Below, one piece after another: positions 1 through 11,735 of a DNA stretch of 64,000 nt. Origin of the DNA: Venturia oleaginea (Eukaryota; Ascomycota; Dothideomycetes; Venturiales; Venturiaceae); the NCBI GenBank assembly GCA_013176395.1, contig JABMLP010000004.1:868001-932000 (forward strand), read 5' to 3'. How positions within the stretch are numbered: position 1 is the first letter of the stretch; each line of letters opens with the position of its first letter. Under the pieces are notes generated by a model. The model saw nothing but the letters and a program-made list of their open reading frames with translations, made no database searches and had not been told where the DNA came from. The position numbers and the translations under genes were made by a program.

Positions 1-717
1 ATAGTCGGAGCCTACCTGCTGCTAGTCGCTCTCCCTACTTGCTATATAGCGCTCCTACTCTTGCCAATGCCATAACTGGGACGCAACAGTCTGGGGAGAG
101 GTTCAAGGCTACGTCTGCTAGCTTACAGGGAGGGAATTTGCCGCCAATAGGCTCCTTCTATGCGTCCTTACTACTTACTGTGTCGCGCACCTACTCTTGC
201 CAATGCCATAACTGGGAGGCAACAGTTTGGGGAGAGGCTCAAGGCTCTGGGCAACAGCTTGTAGCAGGGCAGTTTGCCAAGACGTTGGGAGAGGTTGTCT
301 AGTCGTTGCAGTGGTGTGTGGTGCCGATTGTTGCACACCGGGCGTCTGGTGTGAGTTGTGTTGAAGGTATTGCCGTTCTAGCGGTGACTCGTCGACTCGG
401 AGCGTTGCAGTGTCATCTGGGGTGATGGACTAGCCGGGAGATAGTGACTAGATGGTTGCTGTTGTCTTTGGTGGACGCATCGTTCGTGTAGCTTGCTCAT
501 GTATTCGTCTGCTTGCTCTGCCGTGGCCGCGACGGCGACTCTAGAGGTATCTCATCGACGCTGAGGGACGCGCGATGGCCTCTAGAGGCCGGAGCGGCCA
601 CTGGCAGAGGTGTTTTGATGATCTTTAGATGATACTTCTGTAAATTCCAAATATTGAGTTCTCGCTGTGTGTGCTGTTTTTTTTCTCTAGGCTCTGGAAT
701 GCCGTGTTTATTGAGTA
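1..717. repeat. gene-poor spacer with a degenerate tandem repeat of about 130 bp
   Basis: No gene is supported here. Two related blocks lie at about 48-110 and 179-241. Each contains CTACTCTTGCCAATGCC followed by ATAACTGGGA and a GGGGAGAGG core, and they are offset by about 131 bp with several mismatches. The short open frame across them (39-302) has no recognisable domain and is probably fortuitous. A 14-bp perfect palindrome, GGCCTCTAGAGGCC, sits at 577-590. The stretch ends at the TA target of the Fot1 element. Confidence 0.5.
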
Positions 718-784
718 ACGTAATTCACTAGCGAGCGGGCCACACCACCGAGCGGGCCACCGAATCGATCATCTCATCTTTGCA
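718..784 (+). repeat. left terminal inverted repeat of element F1
   Basis: This pairs with 2521-2587. The two arms differ at two positions: CC versus CT after GCGG, and TCATCTC versus TCATTTC. Confidence 0.92.
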
Positions 785-838
785 AGCTTACACCACCACA
801 ACGCCTTAATTAATCAAGACTATCTATTATACAGAAGA

Positions 839-2500
839 TTATCGATATTTAGGGCAATCGCTCGCAGCATGGTCAAAGCCCTTACATACAAAACAACTAG
901 GTAAACCAAAGCAATTCCCTTGACTTGCACTACTTGATGACGAGGCTGTTGCAACAACTGTTTGCTGTATAGGAGCAACACTTGCCTGTATAGGCTGCTG
1001 TACAGTATTCTCCATCAGGCCTTGTGCCTCTGCAACTGTAAGTAATGTTTTCTTTGAGATCTGCTTTTTTTTGACTGCTCTCTTCCTCTTTTGCCTCTCA
1101 TTCGCTGCTCTCAATTTCTCATTCTCATCTGCCAACAGTACTGCGCTGTGCATAGCTGTTTGACAGCCTTTAACCAATTGATTAATTGCAGCGTCTGTAG
1201 GGCTTGGAGGGCTCTTTGAGCGACGCTGCAAATAGTCTTTGATTACCTTGACTTGCTGCTCCAATTGAGCTACGTTGTGGGGTGTCTCCGGCTGCCACGA
1301 TGTCTGTTGTACAGGTGCTTTAGGTGGTGTACACGGCCGAATCTGCAACTTCAAAAGCACCTGATCCGGATCCGGAGGTACAAGACCTGCAGCAGCAAAG
1401 CCGCTTTGAATATTCCTGATCGAGAGAGCTTCAATCCGTGCCTGCATGAAGGCTGGGAGGAATTCAGCCTTGTCCACGTGATGAATACCAAGGCGAATGA
1501 ATTCAGAGATCTGAGTGCCGTACGCGCGTTTAAGTGGTGAAAAGCAGCCTGCATCGAGAGGCTGTAATAGGTGGGAGGAATGAGGTGGCATACAGAGAGT
1601 TATGATCGATCGATCGGAGCAGTACTGATCAAACTCTGGCGTCGCATGGCTACCGTGGCCATCAAGGATAAGAAGCCGGTGTTTGCCTATTGATTTCGAG
1701 GCTGTATTAGGCTCAAAGATCTCAGTGAGCCACTTAAGACCTAGCTCATTGCTCGTCCAGCCGTTATCGCTCAAAGCAATCACCCAATCAGGTGGTAGTT
1801 GTGTAGTTTCGAACCAAGTTGAGAGATGCACCTTGCCCTTGAAGATAACCATCGGAGGGAGATACCAGCCACGCGCATTGATCGCTTCAATTGCTGTAAC
1901 CCACTCCCGATCGCCTGGCTGTAATTGAGGTGGCTTGCCCCGTCGATCTGAGGTAGTAACGACGCGTGAGGTGCTTGCAATACCCATTGCAAAGCCAGTC
2001 TCATCGAAGTTATAGATATCCTCCTCTTGAATGCCGTATTTCTGAATTGTATTACTCACAAGCCGAAACCAGGCTCCGATAAGCTCTGGATCTTCGCATT
2101 GAGCACGCTGATAATCGTACTTGCGATTGAATCTCGATTGCAGGGTAGGCTGTCGCTTGATGAACCTGGCAGACCAGTTGATACCGATTGAGGCTGAGGG
2201 ACCGACGCGTTGTTGAAGCAGTAATTTCGCCGCATTCTGTACTGCACAGACTCGAGCAGGATAGCCTCGATTATCCATTGAGATAATCCATTGAGTTAAG
2301 ACTTCTTCCTCTGTGGGAGTAAGTTTGTGGCTGTTTGCGCGCGTTTCGACGCGTGCAACTCGTCCAGAGAGGCGATATTTGAGGGTACTGTATGGTACAT
2401 TATAAGCTAATGCAGCTTGGCAAATAGTTGTGATTTGGCCTTTTTGATAGGCTTGAAGAGCAAGAAGTAATCGGCCTTCTTGCTGGGCTTTAGAAGGCAT
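839..2500 (-). CDS. Fot1/pogo-type DDE transposase, intact
   Basis: A 553-residue open frame that cuts and pastes element F1 at TA sites. Residues 10-45 form a Psq-type helix-turn-helix, and residues 60-120 a CENP-B-like second helix-turn-helix. The DDE_1 core follows, with catalytic aspartates visible in YNFDETGF (D166), LLILDGHGSH (D280) and LLQPLDAGCF (D316). The C-terminal part is a basic linker rich in Lys/Arg. It ends in a CCHC zinc knuckle (C536, C539, H544, C549), a common add-on in fungal members. The length is normal for Fot1 and there are no internal stops. The chosen ATG is followed at once by the HTH. No intron is needed. Confidence 0.93.
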   Translation of the reverse strand: MPSKAQQEGRLLLALQAYQKGQITTICQAALAYNVPYSTLKYRLSGRVARVETRANSHKLTPTEEEVLTQWIISMDNRGYPARVCAVQNAAKLLLQQRVGPSASIGINWSARFIKRQPTLQSRFNRKYDYQRAQCEDPELIGAWFRLVSNTIQKYGIQEEDIYNFDETGFAMGIASTSRVVTTSDRRGKPPQLQPGDREWVTAIEAINARGWYLPPMVIFKGKVHLSTWFETTQLPPDWVIALSDNGWTSNELGLKWLTEIFEPNTASKSIGKHRLLILDGHGSHATPEFDQYCSDRSIITLCMPPHSSHLLQPLDAGCFSPLKRAYGTQISEFIRLGIHHVDKAEFLPAFMQARIEALSIRNIQSGFAAAGLVPPDPDQVLLKLQIRPCTPPKAPVQQTSWQPETPHNVAQLEQQVKVIKDYLQRRSKSPPSPTDAAINQLVKGCQTAMHSAVLLADENEKLRAANERQKRKRAVKKKQISKKTLLTVAEAQGLMENTVQQPIQASVAPIQQTVVATASSSSSASQGNCFGLPSCFVCKGFDHAASDCPKYR

Positions 2501-2520
2501 GAGGTGGTGGTGTAGAGGCT

Positions 2521-2587
2521 TGCAAAGATGAAATGATCGATTCGGTAGCCCGCTCGGTGGTGTGGCCCGCTCGCTAGTGAATTACGT
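2521..2587 (-). repeat. right terminal inverted repeat of element F1
   Basis: Reverse complement of 718-784. It is followed by the TA target duplication at 2588-2589. Confidence 0.92.
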
Positions 2588-2598
2588 TACGTTAAATG

Positions 2599-3214
2599 TG
2601 TGACGGTACGGCACGTGACCATTAAATCACGTTTCGTGGCTCGTGCACTTTCTCTACTTAGTCGGAGTTTCCTTACGAAACTCTTACCTCTCTACCTTAG
2701 ATCCTAAGTGTAATTCGGTGACATGTTCTGAAGTGCCTTGTGCCTTCGTATGGATATGCCGTGCCGTTACAAAATGTGTACCTATTCCACCCGTTGAATC
2801 TGCTTTGTAGACGCCTCTGTAGTAGTCCTTCTTTTGATGGCATAATCCACAGATGTAGATACGTCCAAGGCCTTTGCCGTCAGCCTCAAGCTCAATGCCG
2901 TGTTCCCAGATGTGTGAGTTCTGCCGTGCAACTTGCTGCATTGTAACTGCCCGGATCCGGGGATTGACGAGCTTCTTGTGCTGAAAATACAACTGACTCC
3001 AGACAATTGGGAACTGGGCTCGAATGATACGAGGTTGCGAGGTAGTTGGAATAACTCTATGGGCTGTAGGAGGTTGTATAGGCTCTTGTATTCGTGGAAT
3101 TGGCGTATCTAGCAGCGCTTGCGACAGTTCGGACTCGTCAACTGGAGGGCCAGCTCTTTGAGAATGGCCTTCAGGTCTCCTGGCCTTGAAGTGTCTGGTT
3201 ATTCTATCGGACAT
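2599..3214 (-). pseudogene. hAT transposase remnant with BED-type zinc finger
   Basis: A 176-residue frame (2684-3214). It has a proline-rich N-terminus and then a BED-like finger: the segment SHIWEHGIELE, a C-x2-C pair in ICGLCHQKK, and GGIGTHFVTARH, whose histidines would complete the metal site. Fungal hAT transposases begin this way and continue with a dimerisation and DDE region of more than 500 residues. None of that is present. The frame stops at 2684, and a hAT-like terminus (TGTGACGGTACGG) lies at 2599-2611, so this looks like an internally deleted copy. The outer end on the 3.2-kb side was not found and may have been displaced by the LINE at 3266. Confidence 0.6.
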
Positions 3215-3624
3215 AGTGTAGAGAAAACGTGGTGGTTGTAGTAGTAAAAGAGGTAAAATATAAATCTAATGATAACCAGGATTTATTGTTGTATGTAGGG
3301 CTAGGTTAAGCCTGTGCCAACATCCTCTATCTACAAAGAAAAACCCTCTTTTCGGGGACAAAAACCGTTCGTTTGCTACCCCGGCTGCGGCCCGCAGCAT
3401 ATCCGCGAGCTTTACCATCCTATTCGTATATATCGAAGCGTCTCCGGGTCAACACTACCTAAGCAGCTTCTCCTAGCTCCCTGGTATCCATTTCAGTCCA
3501 TTGCCATCCAAGTCCGGGCGTAGTCCGGTCCCGGTCCGTGCTATTTCCTCGAGGCAAGGATCTTGGGACCCTGGGGGGCATCACTTCCGCCCTCTTCCTC
3601 CTCCTATCGAGATAAGACCTACTG

Positions 3625-6600
3625 TTATAGTCCTGTGCCTTCCAGCTCCGGCGAAGTTCCGAAGCCCGACCGGTTCTCTGTTACTGCTGCGTTTGCTCTA
3701 GCAAGGTATGGGAGTACCGAATTCTTCAAAAACCACTGGGACGCGGCCTTGCATCCTTCCCTCGTTCCTAGTAGCCCCTTCACCCCTCGAGAGCCTCCCC
3801 TGGCGCTGAATAGGCCTCTCCTATTGAATCTAGTATAGTACGTAAACATGTGTTCTACCGTTTCTTGCTGCCATCCACATTCGCATTCGGGGGTAATCCC
3901 TGGGACATGTATCGATGCGAGCCAGGACAGGAGTCCTAGCACTTCGACTCGGAGTAGGAACGTTGTATGTGCTTCTACCTTCGTAAGGCCGTCGTATAGC
4001 TCAATTGGGGACTTCTCCCATGGCTCGTTCCAAGTCTTCGTCCTCCGGTTCCGGCCCAGTGCTTCCCATTTTGTACGCCAGATCTCTTCCATCAGCTTCG
4101 AGATTTTACTGGGTAGAACCCACTTATGGATATTTCCTCCTTTCCTCGAGTTCCTTACTCGGATTGCGTGCCCCGGGTCTCCCGGTGCGGGGTCGCCTCG
4201 AAGCCGTCGGGGGCCAGTAGTGCTGCGTATCTCATTGTACGGTCCAATTTCTTGCGTTGTGATCCTCCTCCTCGGGTAAGGGTTGTCAGGGTTGTTCCAT
4301 ACGGTAGTAATCCGCCTCCGGCGCCACCCGTCAGTATTGATATCCCCGAGGTATTCTCCTTCGGGTGCTGTGTACTCCGGGAGGTCATTGGCTTCCTCCT
4401 TCCTCTGGGCATATCTCTTCGCCCGCTTCTCCGTAGACGTATCTGGCTTACATCTGGCCGTAGGCGGCCTCCCTCGGCTGCCAGCCGGCCGGCGGGGTCT
4501 TTCCTCCATCATGATTCTTATCCACATTTTGTTGAGAGCAGCTTTCATCTCTGCTTCTACTGGGTCCTTCTCTACCGAACCAGTCCTCTCCAGGATAAGC
4601 TGTTCTATAGACAGGGGTATTGGCTGGAGGCAGAGCTCTCTTTCCATCGCTGCGAGAGGTGTCCTCTTGTAGGCTCCTGTAGCCATTCGGAGGCACTGTC
4701 TTTGAACTTTCTCTATCCGTTCCATTAGCGGCGCTCTCATAATTCCTCCTCCCTGGATGTCGTTTGACCCCCAGACCTGGATGCCATATAGCATAGTCGG
4801 CCGCACAACCGCGATATAGACCATTCGGCTCTTTCGGAAGCTTGGTCCCCAGTTGGCTCCAACTATCCGGCCCATCGCTGCCATCGCTGCTCTTCCCTTA
4901 GCCTCTGCTTTCGTTATTTGTGCATCCCATTTGAGCTGTGGATCAAACCACACGCCGAGCAGTCTGAGCTCCTTACTCTCTGGTTTGGTAGAGACTTCAT
5001 TGATGTTGATAGCAGACTTCATATCCCCCGGGGAGGCCTCGGGGCTGCCTGGCTGCTTGAAATGCATAAGCTGGTACTTCGTAGGATTGAATGCTGCGCC
5101 GTGCCTCCTAGCCCATAGGAGGCACTTCTCGTGGGCCTCGGCTAGTCGTCTGCAGTTGTCCGCTGCCGAGGGACCCCAGGCTCCGAGGTTTGTATCGTCA
5201 ACGAACCCAAAGCCGATTGTGTTATCTTGAGGGGTAAGGAATTCTTCGAGGAGCTCGGAGACGAAGAACAGGAAGAGGATAGGGGAGAGGGGGGAGCCCT
5301 GGGGGATGCCGGTACGAGCCGGGTACCACTCGCTCTTATATCCCGTGAAGGAGATCTTGGTCTTTCGTTCTGTGAGGAAGCTTTCCACGAATCGGATAAT
5401 CCACGGCGCTACTCCTTTGCGCCAGAGGATATGGAGCAGTCTTTTCAGAGACACATTATCAAAGTCTGCTGTGAGGTCTAGGGATAGTATCGATACTACT
5501 TTGTGGTTTTTCGTCTTCCAAGCTGTTTCGATGATATTCCGGAGGAACGATATCGCTGAGAGGGTAGACCTCTTACGGCGCCCTCCGAATTGATTCCAGG
5601 GTAGCTTCGAGCTTTCGGCGACATTAGTGAGCTCTCTAGCAACGATCGTTTCAAGGACTTTCCCGAGCGTATTTTCGAGGGCGATAGGCCGGTACGACCC
5701 CGGCGAAGTATAGTCGCCTTTGCCTTCTTTCTTGAGTATGCAGGTAATCGACTCCTTGAGGTTTGGGGTGATGACTCCATCAGTAAGGCTTGTTTGTACC
5801 GCTTCGGCGAAAGGTTTCTTAATACAGGGCGCGAGCATCTTCAGGACTTCGTTAGTAATCAGATCCGGGCCAGGGGCCTTGTTGTTTGGTAGATCCTGGA
5901 GAATTCCCTCGATGAGCTCCTCTGTGATGTTTGGTATCTTCTCGTTGTCTGTCTTTGTTGCCCATGGGCGGGCCGCTCCCAGCGTCTCTAGGGTATCGCT
6001 GAGGTCTGCATCTTGGTCTCCTGGAAAGAACTTTGTCGCTAGGATTCTGGAGATTTCCTCCTTGTTCTTACTCTTGGTTCCTGTTGAAGGATCCACGAGG
6101 TTCGGGATCTGTGGGAGCTGTACCGGGCCTCGTCGGCTCCATTTGCTCATCGTCCACAGCCCTTTGTTGTGTGCTTCTGTAGACTTCTCGCAGAAGTCGT
6201 CTAGGAATGTTCTCCAGTTGTCGGTACTAAGCCTTCGCAGCTCTCGGCTTAGGGCCTGTGTAGTATCGCGGACTCTCTGCTTGTTCATTTCTGAGAGTCT
6301 CCTCCTTAAGAGTACTCGTGCTTCGTTCTTCTCCCGGAGCAGCTCGGCCGCGAGGGGGGACCAATCCCGGCGTTCTCTGGTCGCTGTTTCTTTCTTGGGG
6401 CATAGCTTGTTAAGGGCGTTCATAATTGCCTGTTGGAGGCCGTGGATTTTGTCCTCCTTCTCTTGCCACTTATCCAAAGTGACCATCTCTTGAAGTTTAC
6501 AGACGTCGAGTTTTGGTGTATCGTACCTGTCGGGGGCCCATGGGGGTATTGCAGTTACATCGAGGACGATTCTGATAGGGTGGTGGTCTGAAAAGGGGGT

Positions 6601-6723
6601 CCAGCCTGGTTCAGGATGGCATAGGCGAAGACAGTCCATAACCGTTTCGGTGCCGAAGGCTAGATCGATTACGGATGACCTCCCATCTCTCTCCCACGTA
6701 GGTTTACCTTTCGCGGTCATCAT
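3625..6723 (-). pseudogene. LINE ORF2, reverse transcriptase part
   Basis: A 1,032-residue open frame. The first 60 residues are the end of the endonuclease (motif PFSDHHPIRI). Reverse transcriptase follows, with LDLTADFDNV (palm motif A), GIPQGSPLSP (motif B) and GFVDDTN (the FVDD catalytic pair, encoded near 5200). The last part has a C-x-C...H motif (CECGWQQETVEHMF) usual at the C-terminus of fungal LINE ORF2. It copies element RNA at a nicked target. The frame joins the endonuclease segment through a frameshift at about 6704-6723, so a full ORF2 is not made without correction. Confidence 0.87.
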
Positions 6724-7243
6724 ATATAATTCGTGTTTCGACTTTCTCCCAGAGGTGTGTCCCCTGGCGGTCCGTAGCTGTACCGACCCCTCCCCATCGG
6801 ACGTTTTTGGCGTTCATGTCCCCAAGAAGGATGTAGTTTTTCTTGGCCTCTGCAATAACTCGTGCGATGTCTAGCCAGGCGGGTAGCCGGACTATGTTAG
6901 CTATAGGGTTGTAGACATTGATGATCGTAAGGTTGAAATCTGCGAGTGTAATGTCCAGAGATATCACGTTTGTCCCGTAGAATCGGGCCTCCCACGACCC
7001 CGGGTCGATGCCTTTGCTGACTAGAAACGCGACCTTAGTTACTTTGTTTTCTGGGCTAGGTTCGTACGCGAGGGCGTAGCCGGGAGGGCAGTATGTGGTT
7101 CGGTTCTTCTCCATTGGCTCCTGGATCGCTACCACCATCTGGGTCTTGTGGTTGAGCTGTTTGAACAATGGTTGTGCTTTCTTGTAGTTTGTGTTTCCGC
7201 AGTTATACTGTATGAGTTCGAATGTTCTGGCTTCGCTAGACAT
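6704..7243 (-). pseudogene. LINE ORF2, APE-type endonuclease part
   Basis: A 179-residue frame holding the N-terminal endonuclease/exonuclease/phosphatase fold. Visible motifs are IQYNCGN near the start, VAIQEPM (the metal-binding glutamate), VYNPIAN, and LLGDMNAKN with the catalytic Asp and Asn. The SDHHP motif that closes the domain is in the next frame, which overlaps by 20 nt. The break is therefore a frameshift within one ancestral ORF. Confidence 0.85.
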
Positions 7244-8218
7244 TAGGTGTTCCCGTTGTCCGTGTTCGGTCCGCTTCCCTGTTGCCGTCGGCCGTCATGT
7301 TGTCTCCTGCCATATCGCTATCAGCTGGCTCATCGATCTCCTGAGTAGAGCTGATGAGGATACTGTCCGACCTCTGGCAGTCAGTCGGTACGCTGTAGGC
7401 CCTAGCGGGGTCCATACTCCTACTGAGGATGTTTGGGAGGCCGGTGAAGGCTTCGCTGATTCTCGACTGCATACCGCCACCGAGGCCAAGCTTCGGTTTG
7501 TTCTTTGATCCTAGCGGGCGCCCTACGCTCCGCGCGATTGCTTCCTGGAAGGGTTCCTCTCGGTTTCGCTTTGCCGAGTTCTCTGGGAACGTCTTGGGTA
7601 CCGCGATATACACGTACGGTCCGTCCCTGATCCGTTGAGTCTGTAGGATGTAGCTCTGCCTAGTCTCCTGGATGTTGATTAGGTACTTCTCGTATACCTT
7701 GCACTTAGATTTCGCCCATGCCGGGTGGGGTCTATCGCAGTTCCGGCACCTGTCCGGTACTGTAGCGGCTATCTTGTAGCAGTCTCTCGTATCGTGTTCC
7801 CCCGCACAGCGCCCACAACGGATCGCTCCGGCACCGCAGTGGGTAGCTATGTGGCCCCATTTCTGGCATTTGCATTCAAGCACTGCTTTGTCGTGGTATT
7901 GTGGTCGAACAGCCTGCACTGATAGATCTCCCCCTGGATTACTATGCCTTTCCTAATAATCGTGTCTCTGTCCCCGACTGTAGCTACCCCAATAAGGAGG
8001 AATCCCCGTTGGTTTGCCGTGGCCGGACCGCTCTCGTCCCTTTTCCGTTTTGAGGACTTCCATGCCGCTGGCACTATTTTTGTGCTTGGGCAGAGCCTCT
8101 GGTTACCCTCGTTCAGGTACCTAACCGCTGCCGTATTGTCCTCGCTCTTTCCGTCTCCGACTCTAATGTTTTTCTTTACTCCAAACACCTCAATAAGGTA
8201 GTTCTTTTTGAGTACCAC
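7236..8218 (-). pseudogene. LINE ORF1 (gag-like) with CCHC knuckles, frameshifted and 5'-truncated
   Basis: Two overlapping frames. 8218-7847 gives the N-terminal part ending ...TTKQCL. 7919-7236 then gives the zinc-knuckle region CQKWGHIATHC followed by CGRCAGEHDTRDC, and a third Cys-rich motif CRNCDRPHPAW. The break is at about 7870, where ATGCAAATGC looks like a short local duplication. The product would be the nucleic-acid-binding chaperone of the LINE particle. The frame stays open upstream of 8218, but that lies beyond the inferred target duplication, so no genuine start codon is present. The end of ORF1 overlaps the start of ORF2 by 8 nt. Confidence 0.8.
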
Positions 8219-8228
8219 AAATATAAAT

Positions 8229-9903
8229 ATAATTAATCCAATGTTAAAACATATCCTTGGTGAGGAGAAAAGCCGATTTTCGGCTAATATTTAGTGGGTT
8301 GACCGCCTAAATTCTAGGGCCTACCCCCCTAAAAAGATGTCACGTGAAAGGGGAAACTCAACACCATCAGCTTGAGTGGATGGTAGGCGACATATATTCA
8401 ACTGATTGCTTGATTGGGTAACTATCTAGGCCTATCCGACCGCCTATATAGGCCGTTTTTGGCTTGATTGATTATCAAACGCGATGCCAAAGGGTGATCA
8501 TATAGCTTCTTCAAGAGAGCCCAGGAGGTAAACGGTAAGAGTGAGTTGGAGGCTCGCCCGCAACCAAAGTCAGGATGCCATCTGAAGAAGCGGACCTCAG
8601 AGTGCCTGGTCATTGTTTTCTACATGGAAATCCGGTAGGTCTTGATTTAAAAGAGGCCATTCTCAGCCTATGGACATATTGGGAGTGCCGGTATAACTGG
8701 AGGCAGTGGGACATGCAAAAAAAGGGTTTTTGGGTGTGTATGTGTGAAGGTCTGGAGGGGAGGTTGAGGTTGAGGTTGAGGTCGTACGTCGGCGCAACTG
8801 CTTCCGTTTTCGTCACAACCCATTCACGTCGAAGAAGGTAGGATCAATAACACATTGTATTGACTATTTGGGAGAGGGCCTGCGATGGGAGAGTCTTCAG
8901 GGATTGCCTGACTCTCACAGAATCCTCCATGCTGAGAGTTTAGCGTAGCTAGACCGAGGGCAGGCCCAATTGAGTCAATTGATTGACGTTATATGTGTAT
9001 TGATATTGTTGTTGATTGTTTGAAATGAGGAGGAGGAGAGGTTGTTTTGCCGTCAAGGGAGAGGCGTACCGCGAGCAGTGTCGTTCGTATGAAGGTTCGA
9101 AGAGTGGAGTGGCCGCGGGACGGCTGCACTCTGGCACAGCGTATCGAGGTATTGGAGGGTGACTGGCGAAGCAAGCGATTGCTCATTATTGACGAAGCTG
9201 AGAGAAGCTACGGATCCCAAGCCCAAAAACCGAAGCGATCTCAGGCGAGTGAGAATGAGATGAAGAGAAAAGAGAGACGTGGTCTTTCTTTAAGTACCGT
9301 GCCGTGTGCGGTGTTCATTCCGTACGAAAAACCATCATCCTCATCCTCATCCTCCACGACAACGACATCACGAGCATCTCTGGCAAGAAACGCGTCAATA
9401 CAGCTACTTGTCTCGTTACCTGTCTCGATTCCACTTCTATACCTTTCCATCAGCTGCCACATTGCGTCTATCCACCTACCGAGTCCACATCCTGTGCCCC
9501 GAATCTCCCTCCCTAACGACCAACCCGGATTCGAAGATACCAACATACATGAGACTCGATACCTTCTTTATAGGTGCTGGCACATCCCTGATCATTGTGA
9601 AAGGCACTACCAATATACGTTCAAGGACATCAACAGGCTGTCACGGCATCACGGCAACAGGCCGGACTTTCACGCCTTTGCCAAGTGTCTAGATAATGCT
9701 TCACTTATCATGCTGACCAGGTAGTGTGGCATGGCCGTCGCAACGAAGAAGTCGTTATCGCAATAGTGTGTCAAGATTAGCTTTATTACATACACGATCC
9801 TTCCAATTTTCCAGCAAAGCAAAACCAAACGCCTAATCACAATTAAGAACAAACCAGCCCGTTTTTTTGAGCCGAAGAGATCGAGTAACATTTTGTGCTC
9901 GTA
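8229..9903. other. spacer without a supported gene
   Basis: No conserved domain in any frame. It contains a small palindrome in the GCCGATTTTCGGC region at about 8272, two GACCGCCTA-containing segments near 8300 and 8438, and a CAT/CCT microsatellite at about 9335-9355. A 225-codon plus-strand frame at 9047-9724 crosses that low-complexity DNA and has no family resemblance. Confidence 0.4.
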
Positions 9904-11540
9904 TTACCATTGTCTCCAAAACGCCTCGAGCTCATCAGTCCAAACCCTTTTCCTATGGACAACATAATTGTACAAAGCCTGATGGATTGCCTCGTCCCCT
10001 TTCTCAATCGAACTCGTATCTATGCCTCCGAATTTCCTTCGCAAATCGAGTGGATTGGTCCGATACATGGCCCAGCGTGGAACATGTGAAAGAGTCATCC
10101 TGCAAAGTTTTGGATGTGGATGAATTGTTTTCCAACGAGTGTGCCGATCGTCGTCTTCTAGACCTCCCCTGGAACTGTGACTCAACTCTTCTCCCAGCAA
10201 CGGATGGGCCCGAAGAAAAGTGTCGAAGGCGTTAGCTGACACCTTTTGGAACGAGAGATGAAGGTCCATTAGGAGTGGGAGTCGGACGGTGTCAAGAACG
10301 TCGGTAATGCCCTGCTCAGTCGGTAATACGTATGAGTTGATTTGGGTGTACAGTGTTCTCAAATCGTGGCAATGGTCCATGATTGGTTGGAGGAGAGCGT
10401 TCCAATGTGGGATTGTTGTGGTGTTATTGTCACAGCCACGTATCCTCAAACCTAGAGTCTGTAACTTGGAAAGAACCTTAGAATCGCGAGGTTCTAGCCA
10501 CTCGAAGTTTGGACCAATGCCATAGCCATGGTGGAAGATGAGCTCCTTGGGTTGAACTTGTGCCAGATGCAGTAGGTCGAGTACTCGGTGAATAAAAGGA
10601 TTCCCAGCGTTGTGATCAACATAATATGACATACACATCGAGCGAAGCAGGACTTCAGGGTGGTTTTTGGTGAGCCAAGTCGGCTGGTCGTCGAATACCA
10701 TCGTATAATCGTCGACAGGTAACCGTTGTTCTCTTTCATCGTTCAGCTCCGATACGCAAACCCGGAAAAGCTTTGGAAGTTTGGAAAGGGATCGGACACC
10801 GACCATCCGACCAAATAATTCCCTAAGGACAAATTCTTGTTCAGTATAGGCTTTTCGGTAGGCCGCAAGGCCTGCCCAGATCTGCTTGCAGGACCAGGGA
10901 TACTTTGTGTTCTTGACCAGTCCTACTATTTGAGATTCGACACTGCCGTGTGTGGCTCCTTCAATGTTAAACTTTGACCTGCATAATTTCATCCTCCACT
11001 CTTCCGCCAAGCTGTCCATATACAGTTGGGCATCGCAGTAGCTTTCGACAAGTTTCGGATGTACAAAGTCGATGCACTGGACATGGTTTCGTAGATAGTC
11101 GTGCTCGGTGAGACCCTTGAGCTTATCAATACTGTGTGCAGTTGCATAGATTTTGATATCATAAAACAACGAATCACAGATAGTAGGATTCTGAGCAAAT
11201 CTTTTGCATACAAGTCGAAGCGTTCGAGCTATTTGGAGACTGAAGTTGAAGCCAGAATTGTCGACTTTGGGTAGTGATCCATCATTATCTTCGCGAGATA
11301 TGTTTGGTCTACGCGAAATGTCAGTAAGACGTGGATATGATCGAACGAGAGGAGGGTCGGTAAGGCATACTTCAAGTCGTCTTTGCTCGGCATGATATAA
11401 CTGAAGATATTATCCCACATCTCAGACGGCACTTTTCGTGAAGGGCATGTTACTGCGTCTGATGGTGCCGCGTTCTTGAGCCTCTTGGGTTGACGAATAG
11501 CATCCGCGTCCGAATCGGACGTAAGTCTTTTTCGTTCCAT
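9904..11540 (-). CDS. F-box-like protein, two exons
   Basis: Exons 11371-11540 and 9904-11308 with a 62-bp intron (11309-11370: GTATGC donor, TACTGAC branch, GTAG acceptor) join into one frame of 524 codons. The N-terminus is basic and disordered. An F-box-like helix set follows (VPSEMWDNIFSYI, then after the splice IARTLRLVCKRFAQNP), which is the usual Skp1-binding shape of fungal F-box proteins. The remaining 400 residues have leucine-rich stretches without a sharp repeat. The likely role is a substrate adaptor of an SCF ubiquitin ligase; the target is unknown. The splice is supported because it restores the LVCKRF motif that the unspliced frame interrupts. Confidence 0.7.
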
Positions 11541-11735
11541 TCTGTAGTCGTTTCGTTCTCAGGACAAAAAACTGAGGGAGTGAGAGTCGTTTATGCATTC
11601 CGCGGGTCTGCATCATAGAACAATTTACCCACCTCCATGAACTGTCAAAGCGTCAAACTATTTTAGAGTGCCTAGATTGAGAAATCCCATGATCATACCG
11701 GTAGTCCCACCTTCAATTGTGCGATGCCATGGTAA

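Larger units (their letters stand above)
718..2587 (-). mobile_element. Fot1/pogo-like DNA transposon, complete (element F1)
   Basis: A 1,870-bp element flanked by TA target duplications at 716-717 and 2588-2589. The terminal inverted repeats are 718-784 and 2521-2587: 67 bp with two mismatches that I can see, starting ACGTAATTCACTAGCG. Each carries the subterminal motif GAGCGGGCC twice, a likely transposase-binding site. Length, TA target and a single DDE transposase match the Fot1 branch of the Tc1/mariner-pogo superfamily. Intact ends and an open transposase suggest a recent, possibly autonomous copy. It sits just beyond the end of a hAT remnant. Confidence 0.93.
3266..8218 (-). mobile_element. 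Tad-like LINE retrotransposon, 5'-truncated (L1)
   Basis: A non-LTR element read on the minus strand. It is bounded by a 10-bp direct repeat AAATATAAAT at 3256-3265 and 8219-8228, which I take as the target-site duplication. Its 3' end (low coordinates) carries AATAAATCCTG and ends ATTAG. A second copy ends the same way at 56655. Order of parts: ORF1 with a CCHC zinc-knuckle region, an APE-type endonuclease, reverse transcriptase, and a C-terminal cysteine motif. No RNase H domain was recognised. The 5' end falls inside ORF1, so the copy is truncated, and two frameshifts interrupt it. Confidence 0.85.

Noticed and set aside
577..590. Perfect palindrome GGCCTCTAGAGGCC
   Set aside because: Too short and isolated to assign a function. 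Such a palindrome can occur by chance in repeat-derived DNA.
9047..9724. 225-codon plus-strand open frame
   Set aside because: Crosses a CAT/CCT microsatellite, has Ser/Thr runs and no domain or codon-level support.
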